Of a stretch of 64,000 nucleotides of DNA, positions 1 to 6,959 are shown one piece after another. Numbering within the stretch: position 1 is the first letter of the stretch; the number at the start of each line of letters is the position of its first letter. Below the pieces are notes generated by a model that worked only from the letters and a program-made list of their open reading frames with translations, was not told the origin of the DNA and did not search any database. Both the position numbers and the translations under genes were made by a program. This stretch comes from Pseudoxanthomonas sp. Root630 (GTDB lineage Bacteria > Pseudomonadota > Gammaproteobacteria > Xanthomonadales > Xanthomonadaceae): NCBI RefSeq assembly GCF_001427585.1, contig NZ_LMGY01000017.1, forward strand, positions 344,167-408,166. Direction: 5' to 3'.

Positions 1-339
1 AGTGACCTTCAGGCCCTTGTTCGCGCGGATCACGGCATTGAAGTCGCGGCGCGGCTCCTTGAAGTTCACCGCGATGACTTCCAGGTGCTCGCGGCCGACG
101 ATCTCCTGGACCCGGCCCAGCATCGGCAGCTCACGCCGGCATGGCCCGCACCAGGACGCCCAGAACGTCACCACGACCACCTTGCCCTGCAACGCGGCCA
201 GGTCGATGGTGTTTCCTTCGCGATCCTTCAGGCCGATGGGCGGGGGCGTTTCCCCTATCCCGGGCTGCTTCACCGGTTCGGCGGCATGGGCACACGTCGT
301 CACGGCCAGCAGGGCCGCCAGCCACAGGCTACGCATCAT
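1..339 (-). CDS. TlpA-like thiol:disulfide oxidoreductase (partial, 3' end cut by window)
   Basis: Only the first 113 codons are in the window; the gene continues past position 1. An N-terminal signal peptide (MMRSLWLAALLAVTTCAHAA) suggests export to the periplasm. The thioredoxin fold follows, with the active-site motif FWASWCGPC (cysteines near residues 64 and 67). The motif and the AhpC/TSA-like start (VKQPGIGETPPPIGLKD) are typical of TlpA/ResA proteins that reduce disulfides in periplasmic clients such as apocytochromes. A strong GGGGAGGA ribosome site lies 7 bases before the ATG at 339; a second ATG follows at 336. The visible part gives no client protein. Confidence 0.85.
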   Translation of the reverse strand, partial: MMRSLWLAALLAVTTCAHAAEPVKQPGIGETPPPIGLKDREGNTIDLAALQGKVVVVTFWASWCGPCRRELPMLGRVQEIVGREHLEVIAVNFKEPRRDFNAVIRANKGLKVT

Positions 340-412
340 TCGCTTGTCCTCCCCAGGACGTTGCGGGCGAGCGTAGCACCTGTGGCGACCGGGCGGTGGT
401 CCCGGGCCGGGT

Positions 413-1192
413 CTATTTCTCGACGAAAGCGCGTTCGAACACGTACTGGCCCGCGGTGCCGATGCGCGGCGCGGCGGTGAAGCCGCGGCCGTCCAGCAGC
501 GCACGGAAATCGGCCAGCATCTGCGGGCTGCCGCAGATCATGGCGCGGTCGTGTTCGGGGTCCAGTGCCTCGATGTCGAGCGTCTTCATCATCTCGCCGC
601 TGGCCATCAGGTCGGTTAGGCGGCCGCGGTTCGGGAAGTCCTCGCGGGTGACCGCCGGGTAGTACAGCAGCTTCTCGCGGATGGTCTCGCCGAGGAACTC
701 GTGTTGCGGCAGTTCCTTCTCGAAGTAGTCGCGGTACGCGAGGTCTTCCACACTGCGCACGCCGTGGGTCAGGACGACCTTGTCGAAGCGCTCGTAGGTC
801 TCCGGGTCCTTGATCACCGAGAGCCAGGGCGCCAGGCCGGTGCCGGTGCCGAGCAGATACAGGTTGCGGCCGGGGTGCAGGTCGCTGATCAGCAGGGTGC
901 CGGTGGGCTTGCGGCCGATCAGCACGCGGTCGCCGGGCTTGATGTGCTGCAGGCGCGAGGTCAGGGGGCCGTTGGCCACCTTGATGCTGAAGAACTCCAA
1001 CTGCTCTTCCCAGTTGGCGCTCGCGATCGAATAGGCGCGCAGCAGCGGCTTGCCCTCGACTTCCAGGCCGATCATCACGAACTGGCCGTTCTCGAAGCGG
1101 AAACCGTCGTCGCGGGTGGTGGTGAAGCTGAAGTAGGCGTCCGTCCAGTGACGGACATCGAGCACCGTTTCGGCGCCGAACGCGGAGGACAT
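413..1192 (-). CDS. fpr: Ferredoxin--NADP+ reductase
   Basis: This 259-residue flavoenzyme moves electrons between NADPH and ferredoxin or flavodoxin in the cytoplasm. The FAD-binding motif RAYSIAS is at residues 52-58, the NADP-binding loop GTGTGLAP at about 115-122, and CGSPQM at about 220-225. The C-terminus FERAFVEK matches the short bacterial (Azotobacter/Rhodobacter-type) FPR subclass rather than plant enzymes. Length is normal for that subclass. It lies 68 bp downstream of an FAD-dependent oxidoreductase on the same strand, so the two could be co-transcribed and could share electrons; the pairing is inference. Confidence 0.93.
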   Translation of the reverse strand: MSSAFGAETVLDVRHWTDAYFSFTTTRDDGFRFENGQFVMIGLEVEGKPLLRAYSIASANWEEQLEFFSIKVANGPLTSRLQHIKPGDRVLIGRKPTGTLLISDLHPGRNLYLLGTGTGLAPWLSVIKDPETYERFDKVVLTHGVRSVEDLAYRDYFEKELPQHEFLGETIREKLLYYPAVTREDFPNRGRLTDLMASGEMMKTLDIEALDPEHDRAMICGSPQMLADFRALLDGRGFTAAPRIGTAGQYVFERAFVEK

Positions 1193-1260
1193 GTGGGGGT
1201 CTTGGCTATTGAATCAACGGCCTATTGTAGCCGACGCCTGCGCTTCGGCCTTGATCGTAC

Positions 1261-2391
1261 TCAATCGATTCGCGCGGAGGCGTCCGCCTCCGGCGCGTGG
1301 ACTGCATGGCCGCGCCGGTGGAAGTACAGCTGTTCGGCAACGCAGCGCATGAAGGGGGTCCTGAAGGCCAGGTTGAAAAGCCCGTCGAACTGGGCATGGT
1401 CGAAGGCCCGGCGCAGCAATCGTTTGGCCCGGAAGGCCGGCACCGCGTCCATGGCGGGCAGGGCAAGGCTGGCGTCGCCCTGCTGCAGGTTGTGCACGAT
1501 CGCCAGACCGACCGCAGTACCGTGGCGCAAGCCGGCATGGATGCCGCCGGCCGTGACCGGCGACACCATGCCGGCCGCATCGCCGATGAGCACCACGCCG
1601 TCCCGCTGCCGGGGACGCACCGGTCCTCCGCACGGGATCAGTCCGGCGCGGACACTGTCGGGGCGTCGGGGGGCTGGCAGGCCCGTCATGACGGCGGTGT
1701 GGTGGAGGAAGCCATCGATGTCGGGCACGGCCGATGATCCCGGCACGTGCCGCCGCGCCAATCCGGCCTGCACGCCCGTCGGCGTCTGCGCCACCCAGCC
1801 GATGTAGCCCGGGGCGTAGTGCTTGCTGATGAAGCAGTGCAGGGCATCGGGCTCGCGCAGGGCCACGCCGTCGAACTCGTGCTCGACGCCATACAGCCAC
1901 TGTTCCACGCGGCCCAAGCCGAGGCACGTCGCCACCCGTGACGTCGCGCCATCGGCCCCCACCAGCCAGCGTGCGCGTCCGATGCCCGGCAACCTCCAGT
2001 GATCTCCGGTGCGTTGCGCGTCGCGGAAAGGCGTGCCCAGGCGCAGCGGTATGCCGCATTCGACCAGGCCCTCGCCGAGCCAGCGCATCAACGCGGGCGT
2101 GTCGGTGGTATAGAAACGATAGTCCGGTGCCGCGAGTCGCACGCTGCGCAGGTTCGGCGCGTAGAGGCGGACGTGCGGCACCGCGCGCAGAAGTGCGGCG
2201 GGTAGGTCCGCCAAGCAGGCATGTTGCAAAGCTTCGGCCACCAGGATGCCGGTGGTGTGGATGCGTTCGCCGAGATCGCGCTTGCGATCCACCACGCAGA
2301 CGCTTGCACCGTGTTGCGCGAGGGTCTGGGCGCAGGCGACACCGGCGAAGCCGGCGCCCACCACGATGACGTCGTAGTCCGTTTCCTGCAT
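1261..2391 (-). CDS. FAD-dependent oxidoreductase, geranylgeranyl reductase/PHBH-like
   Basis: The protein (376 residues from the ATG at 2391) begins with a classic dinucleotide fold, YDVIVVGAGFAG, with GxGxxG at residues 12-17. A second FAD-contact motif, GDAAGMVSPVTAGGIH, lies in the C-terminal half. That GDAAG..SP.TGGGI-like pattern is typical of the geranylgeranyl-reductase branch of the p-hydroxybenzoate hydroxylase fold. The open frame extends 51 codons further upstream, but the dinucleotide fold would normally start within a few residues of the first Met, so the inner start is chosen. Substrate is unknown. The neighbouring ferredoxin-NADP reductase could supply electrons. Confidence 0.75.
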   Translation of the reverse strand: MQETDYDVIVVGAGFAGVACAQTLAQHGASVCVVDRKRDLGERIHTTGILVAEALQHACLADLPAALLRAVPHVRLYAPNLRSVRLAAPDYRFYTTDTPALMRWLGEGLVECGIPLRLGTPFRDAQRTGDHWRLPGIGRARWLVGADGATSRVATCLGLGRVEQWLYGVEHEFDGVALREPDALHCFISKHYAPGYIGWVAQTPTGVQAGLARRHVPGSSAVPDIDGFLHHTAVMTGLPAPRRPDSVRAGLIPCGGPVRPRQRDGVVLIGDAAGMVSPVTAGGIHAGLRHGTAVGLAIVHNLQQGDASLALPAMDAVPAFRAKRLLRRAFDHAQFDGLFNLAFRTPFMRCVAEQLYFHRRGHAVHAPEADASARID

Positions 2392-2492
2392 GCGCGTGGA
2401 TGCTCCGTTCCTGGGGAGCGTCCAAGGTGCAGTGCCTCTGCGGGGTCGCCATGAAGCGACGGTGAAGCCATCGGAGATGTCGGATGCACCCA

Positions 2493-2520
2493 AGAAAAAA
2501 GGCGCCCCACGGGGCGCCTT
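2493..2520 (-). terminator. Rho-independent terminator of rluB operon
   Basis: A perfect stem (AAGGCGCCCC / GGGGCGCCTT, positions 2499-2520, 2-base loop) is followed on the minus strand by a T run (2493-2498). It sits 20 bp past the rluB stop and upstream of the FAD oxidoreductase, so it should end the scpA-scpB-rluB transcript. Confidence 0.85.
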
Positions 2521-2540
2521 CGTTTCACTCAGCCGCTCAC

Positions 2541-4184
2541 TCAACCGTGGCCGCCGCCGCGCGGTCCACGCTGGCCACCACCGCCGGGCCGTCCACCGGG
2601 GCCGCGGCCACCGGCGGGGCGACCGCCGGGACGCGGACCTGCGTGCTGCGGCCGATTGCCGCCACCAGGGCGGCCCTGCGGCCGGGGACCACGGGGCTGC
2701 TGGCCGTAAGGATTGAATCCGGGGTTCGCATGATCGGACGGGAAGCTCGGCGCATTGCCGGGGTGGCCGTAGGGACGCGCCGCACGCTGCGGCTTGCCGG
2801 CGCCAGCGCCCTGCGCACCACGCGGGCCGCGCTCGCCCGCAAAGCCACCGCCCTGGTCGTTGCCAAAGCGGTTGCCACCAAAGCCGCCGGCACCTGCGCC
2901 GGGGCCGCGCTTGCCCGCACCGCCGGGCTTGCCGCCCGCGCCGGGGCGTCCGCCGGGCTTGCCGCCATAAGGCTTCTTCGGGCCACCGGGGCCGGCGTTG
3001 CGATGGCCGGCGGGACCGGTGTCCACGCCGTCCGGCACGTACCAGCTGCGGAAGGCCGCCGGATTGCCATCCGGCAACGGCTTCGGGCCCTTCGGCGCGC
3101 GTTGCTTGAACGGCTTCTGCGATTGTTTGGCCGCCTGTTCGCCGCTGACGGTCAGGCCGCCGTGGGGCTTCTTGCCGCGGCCACGGCCGCGGTCTTCGCG
3201 CACGTGGTCGAAGCGGCGCAGCTCACGGCCTTCGTCTGCCGTGTTGTGGCCGTTGACGTAGGCGCTGCCACTGCGGCCGCCACCGACATGCACGGTGGAC
3301 TTGGAGGCCTTGCGCTGGCCGATGACCGGCTGCAGCGTCAGTGCGGCGGGTGCGCCGTCTTCCAGGCCCAGCTCCTTGCGCAGCGCTTCCACCTGCGCGT
3401 CCGCCAGTTCCTGCGACTGGCCGCGCAACAGCGGCTGCGGCAGGCTCACCTTGCCGTAGCGCACGCGCTTGAGGCGGCTGACCTGGCAACCCTGCGATTC
3501 CCACAGGCGGCGCACTTCGCGGTTGCGGCCTTCCTTGACGACCACGCGGAACCAGTCGTGCGAATCGGTGCCGCCGATGCGTTCGATCTCGTCGAACTTG
3601 GCCGGGCCATCGTCCAGCGCCACGCCGCGGCGCAGGCGGTCGACGACGTTGTCCGGCACGCTTTCCTGGCCTTCCGGCGCACGCACGCGCACGACGTACT
3701 CGCGCTCGACTTCGTACGACGGGTGCATCATCGCGTTGGCGAGTTCGCCGTCCGTGGTCAGCAGCAGCAGGCCGGTGGTGTTGATGTCCAGGCGGCCGAT
3801 CGCGATCCAGCGCGCGCCCTTCATGGCCGGCAGCGCTTCGAAGATCGTCGGACGACCTTCGGGGTCTTCGCGGGTGGTGACTTCGCCTTCCGGCTTGTTG
3901 TAGATCAGCACGCGGGCCGGCTCGGTCAGCGCACTGGTGACGAAGGTCTTGCCGTCCAGTTCGATCTTGTCGCCGGCCTTGACCGACAGACCGGTCTGCG
4001 CGGTTTCGCCATTGACCTTGACCAGGCCATCGGCGATGCGCTGTTCCAGCGCACGACGCGAGCCGAGCCCGGCCTGCGCCAGCACCTTGTGCAGGCGTTC
4101 TTCCAGGCGCGCGGCTTCGACGGGTGCGCTCTCACGCTTCAGGGACAGTTTGCCCAGCGTGGTCTTCTTCGGGGTGTTGCTCAT
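2541..4184 (-). CDS. rluB: 23S rRNA pseudouridine synthase RluB with long Gly/Arg/Pro-rich tail
   Basis: RluB converts U2605 (E. coli numbering) of 23S rRNA to pseudouridine. An S4 RNA-binding domain covers about residues 28-75 (RLHKVLAQAGLGSRRALEQ). The RsuA-family catalytic motif GRLDINTTGLLLLT holds the aspartate near residue 133. Family members are often about 290 residues; this one is 547. The extra ~240 residues form a low-complexity tail of GG, RP and PG repeats with many arginines, resembling RGG-type RNA-binding tails. The start ATG overlaps the scpB stop (ATGA, 4181-4184), so translation is coupled. Segregation genes scpA and scpB lie upstream in the same operon, a common arrangement. 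Confidence 0.93.
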   Translation of the reverse strand: MSNTPKKTTLGKLSLKRESAPVEAARLEERLHKVLAQAGLGSRRALEQRIADGLVKVNGETAQTGLSVKAGDKIELDGKTFVTSALTEPARVLIYNKPEGEVTTREDPEGRPTIFEALPAMKGARWIAIGRLDINTTGLLLLTTDGELANAMMHPSYEVEREYVVRVRAPEGQESVPDNVVDRLRRGVALDDGPAKFDEIERIGGTDSHDWFRVVVKEGRNREVRRLWESQGCQVSRLKRVRYGKVSLPQPLLRGQSQELADAQVEALRKELGLEDGAPAALTLQPVIGQRKASKSTVHVGGGRSGSAYVNGHNTADEGRELRRFDHVREDRGRGRGKKPHGGLTVSGEQAAKQSQKPFKQRAPKGPKPLPDGNPAAFRSWYVPDGVDTGPAGHRNAGPGGPKKPYGGKPGGRPGAGGKPGGAGKRGPGAGAGGFGGNRFGNDQGGGFAGERGPRGAQGAGAGKPQRAARPYGHPGNAPSFPSDHANPGFNPYGQQPRGPRPQGRPGGGNRPQHAGPRPGGRPAGGRGPGGRPGGGGQRGPRGGGHG

Positions 4185-4978
4185 TGCTTCTGCTCCGACG
4201 GTGCCCGGTCTTCCTCGTCGGAAGCTGCGGCGTCGTCATCTTGGGGGTGGGAGTCATCGGTGTCGCCGGCGTCTTCGCCGGTATCGGCCGATGCGTTGTC
4301 TTCGTTGTCGACGCCGTCGTTCGATGCGGCGAGCGTGTGCCCGTCCTCATCGTCGCGGGCGTCATCGTCATGGCCGTCCACCGGGGCATCGCCGCTGGCG
4401 ATGCTGACCGGCAGCGGGGCGCCGTCCAGCGGCAGCTGCGGTTCCAGTTCGCCGATGTCCCGGAGTTCGGACAGCGGCGGCAGTTCGTCCAGGCGCTTGA
4501 GCCCGAAATAATCCAGGAAGCCCTTGGTCGTGCCGAACAGCGCCGGCTTGCCCGGCACGTCGCGGTGGCCGACCACGCGAATCCATTCGCGCTCTTCCAG
4601 CGCCTGGATGATGTTGCTGCTCACGGCCACGCCGCGGACCTGCTCGATCTCGCCGCGCGTGATCGGCTGGCGGTACGCGATCAGGGCCAGGGTCTCCAGC
4701 GTGGCGCGCGTGTACTTGGTCTTGCGCTCGGTCCAGAGACGGGCGACCCAGCCATGCACGTCGGCCTTGACCTGGTAACGGTAGCCGGACGCCACTTCGA
4801 CCAGTTCCACGCCGCGGTCGGCGCAAGCCTCGGTCAGCTGTTCGAGCGCGAGCTCGACGCTGCCTTCCGGCGCCGGTTCCTCTTCCGGAAACAGGCCGTG
4901 CAGCTGCGCCAACGTCAGCGGCTGGGTGGCGGCCATCAGCGCGGCTTCCACGATGCGGTTGATGAGCGATTGATCCAT
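4181..4978 (-). CDS. scpB: Segregation and condensation protein B
   Basis: ScpB is the winged-helix (kite) subunit of the SMC-ScpAB condensin that compacts and separates the chromosome. The N-terminal half matches the family: MDQSLINRIVEAALMAATQPL, the ALIAYRQPITRGEIEQVRG segment, and GRPALFGTT-like VPGKPALFGTTKGFLDYFGL. The C-terminal ~75 residues are very acidic (DDDARDDEDGH, DTGEDAGDTDD) and probably disordered; such tails vary among proteobacteria. The gene lies between scpA (45 bp upstream) and rluB (4-bp overlap). The smc gene is in the same window at 31521. Confidence 0.93.
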   Translation of the reverse strand: MDQSLINRIVEAALMAATQPLTLAQLHGLFPEEEPAPEGSVELALEQLTEACADRGVELVEVASGYRYQVKADVHGWVARLWTERKTKYTRATLETLALIAYRQPITRGEIEQVRGVAVSSNIIQALEEREWIRVVGHRDVPGKPALFGTTKGFLDYFGLKRLDELPPLSELRDIGELEPQLPLDGAPLPVSIASGDAPVDGHDDDARDDEDGHTLAASNDGVDNEDNASADTGEDAGDTDDSHPQDDDAAASDEEDRAPSEQKQ

Positions 4979-5023
4979 GCGGTCCTGTCGTTCGGGCTGG
5001 CAGCGGGCGCGGGGCCGGCTGCG

Positions 5024-5929
5024 TCAGGGGGTGTCGTTGGCAGCGTCGGTGTCGTCGAACTCGCTGGAGAACTGCAGCGGCTCGTTGGTGTTGTTCAGCG
5101 CCAGCGACTTGATGTAGATCGGGGCAAGCGGTCCTTCCTGCACGATGTCCAGCAACTGTTCCTTGGCCAGTTCCAGCATGGCCAGGAAGGTCACCAGCAC
5201 GCCCAGCTTGCCTTCCTCGACGGTGAACATGCTTTCGAAGCGGTGGAACTTGCCGTCCTCCAGCCGCGTCAGCACGTCGCCCATCCGCTGGCGCACGCTG
5301 AGCGCCTCGCGCCGGATGGCGTGGCCGGTGAACAGCTCGGCGCGCTTGAGCACGTCGTGCAGCGCCAGCAGCATTTCCTTCAGTTCCACCGGCGGCGGCA
5401 GCTTCACCGCCGCGCGGTCGGGCACATGCGCGTTCACCGGGGTGGTGTCGCGATCCTGGCGGGGCAGGGTGTCCAGGTCCTCGGCCGCCTGCTTGAAGCG
5501 TTCGTACTCCTGCAGCCGGCGCACCAGCTCGGCGCGCGGGTCGCCTTCGTCGCCTTCCTCGGAGACCGGTCGCGGCAACAGCATGCGCGACTTGATCTCG
5601 GCCAGGATGGCGGCCATCACCAGGTACTCGGCCGCCAGCTCGAACCTCAGCTCCTGCATGACATTGATGTAGTCCACGTACTGCCGGGTGATCTCGGCGA
5701 CGGGGATGTCCAGGATGTCCAGGTTCTGCCGGCGGATCAGGTACAGCAGCAGGTCGAGCGGGCCTTCGAAGGCGTCGAGGATGACTTCCAGCGCGTCCGG
5801 CGGGATGTACAGGTCCTGCGGGATCTGCAGCACCGGCTGCCCATGCACCACCGCCAGCGGCATTTCCTGCTGCTGCGGATGCGTGGACGGGTTGGTCTGA
5901 GTCGCGTCGGACGCGAGTTCTGGGCTCAT
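5024..5929 (-). CDS. scpA: Segregation and condensation protein A
   Basis: ScpA is the kleisin that bridges the two SMC heads and binds ScpB. The diagnostic kleisin N-terminus FEGPLDLLLYLIRRQNLDILDIP is present at about residues 54-76, followed by AAEYLVMAAILAEIKSRMLLP. The C-terminal winged helix includes TFLAMLELAKEQLLDIVQEG. An in-frame TTG lies one codon upstream of the ATG at 5929; the ATG is preferred. No clear ribosome site is visible, and the first ~35 residues are poorly conserved in type, so a later start (Met at about residue 23) is possible. First gene of the scpA-scpB-rluB operon. Confidence 0.93.
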   Translation of the reverse strand: MSPELASDATQTNPSTHPQQQEMPLAVVHGQPVLQIPQDLYIPPDALEVILDAFEGPLDLLLYLIRRQNLDILDIPVAEITRQYVDYINVMQELRFELAAEYLVMAAILAEIKSRMLLPRPVSEEGDEGDPRAELVRRLQEYERFKQAAEDLDTLPRQDRDTTPVNAHVPDRAAVKLPPPVELKEMLLALHDVLKRAELFTGHAIRREALSVRQRMGDVLTRLEDGKFHRFESMFTVEEGKLGVLVTFLAMLELAKEQLLDIVQEGPLAPIYIKSLALNNTNEPLQFSSEFDDTDAANDTP

Positions 5930-6309
5930 CAAGAAACAGCCATCGTGCTAATCACAGCCTCGGCATGCGTGCGGCGCGCGGCAGGGGCGGCGCGGTTCCG
6001 GCAATGCCTTAACGAAATCATGCGTCGCAGGGCGAACGCTTCCCTTACATCAACCAGCAATGCACACCGCGGGGGCCGCGGGGGCGGACAGCGAGAGGTC
6101 GTTGGGCGCGGGCGGGTGGGGGCAGCGAATCGAACGTCCCGGTGTCCCCGTGGCGGGGTGGGCGGACCGTCTGGCCGGTGCCTACCCTGGACGGGCCGCT
6201 GCTTCCGGCCGTGCAATGGAAGACAGGGTAAGCGTTGGCCGGGACCGTGTCCAGCGCCGTGCGGCGGACGGGCACGTACAATTCAGGCTTCGACTCCGGA
6301 GTGAAGACC
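5930..6309. other. 380-bp intergenic region between divergent scpA and yciI-like genes
   Basis: No convincing coding frame, RNA gene or repeat is seen. It must hold the divergent promoters. On the plus strand a TACAAT box lies at 6277-6282, about 27 bp before the yciI-like start codon; no good -35 box is seen for it. Confidence 0.5.
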
Positions 6310-6609
6310 ATGTGGTATGCCATTGAAGGCCATGATGCGGCCGATGCCCTGCCGAAGCGCCTGGAAGCCCGGGCGGCCCACCTGGCCCGGCTGACCGCCC
6401 TGCGCGACGAAGGGCGCCTGTTGCTGGCCGGTCCTTGTCCCGCCATCGATGCCGAGGATCCGGGCCCGGCGGGGTTCAGCGGCAGCATCGTGATCGCCGA
6501 GTTCGACGCGTTGGAAGACGCGCGGGCCTGGGCAGACGCCGACCCTTACGTCGCCGCGGGCGTCTACGCGCGTGTCGACGTGCGCCCCTTCCGCAAGGTC
6601 CTGCCGTGA
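6310..6609 (+). CDS. YciI family protein
   Basis: A 99-residue protein with the YciI/DGPF-like ferredoxin fold: MWYAIEGHD at the start, the [19 protein letters not shown] segment, and a C-terminal [21 protein letters not shown]. The PF..VL end and the DPYV motif are hallmarks of YciI. These small cytoplasmic proteins have no settled role; a conserved His-Asp pair suggests possible catalysis. GGAG at 6298-6301 is well placed for the ATG at 6310. The stop overlaps the next start (GTGA), so this gene and bolA are translationally coupled. YciI-BolA pairing is common in Xanthomonadaceae and other proteobacteria. Confidence 0.88.
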   Translation: MWYAIEGHDAADALPKRLEARAAHLARLTALRDEGRLLLAGPCPAIDAEDPGPAGFSGSIVIAEFDALEDARAWADADPYVAAGVYARVDVRPFRKVLP

Positions 6610-6872
6610 GCCGGATCGAGCGTATCCGGGACGCGCTGGCGGCGCTGCAGCCGACCGCGCTGGAGGTGGTGGACGACAGCCACCAACATGCCGGGCACGA
6701 GGGCGCCCGCGACGGGCGTGGCCATTTCACGGTGCGGATCGTCAGTCCGGTCTTCGCGGGCAAGGCCCCGCTGGCCCGGCACCGGACCGTTTATGCAGCC
6801 CTGGGCGAGATGATGCAGACCGACATCCACGCTCTCGTCATCGAGGCCCGGACCCCGGACGAGGCGGGCTGA
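6606..6872 (+). CDS. BolA family transcriptional regulator / Fe-S cofactor partner
   Basis: An 88-residue BolA-like protein. Visible family features are [14 protein letters not shown] near the N-terminus and the [12 protein letters not shown]....[12 protein letters not shown]-terminal block (the R-H....VY..L....HAL.I family pattern). BolA proteins bind monothiol glutaredoxins around a shared [2Fe-2S] cluster and affect morphology and stress responses. The GTG start at 6606 overlaps the yciI-like stop by 4 bp; no ATG in the frame would leave the fold intact. Confidence 0.9.
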   Translation: MSRIERIRDALAALQPTALEVVDDSHQHAGHEGARDGRGHFTVRIVSPVFAGKAPLARHRTVYAALGEMMQTDIHALVIEARTPDEAG

Positions 6873-6913
6873 GCCGCGTCGCGTTTTCCGGCACTGCGGC
6901 ATGCAGTGCACTG

Positions 6914-6927
6914 TGAAAACGTTTACA
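6914..6927. promoter_or_regulatory. LacI-type operator 1, upstream of GH3 gene
   Basis: TGAAAACGTTTACA is a near-perfect palindrome centred on CG and ends 32 bp before the bglX start. It is one of six similar sites in the locus. The TTACATT end could overlap a -10 box (TACATT, 6924-6929). Confidence 0.75.
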
Positions 6928-6959
6928 TTCGCCCCCTTTCGCATCGCCGGGAGGGCGCC

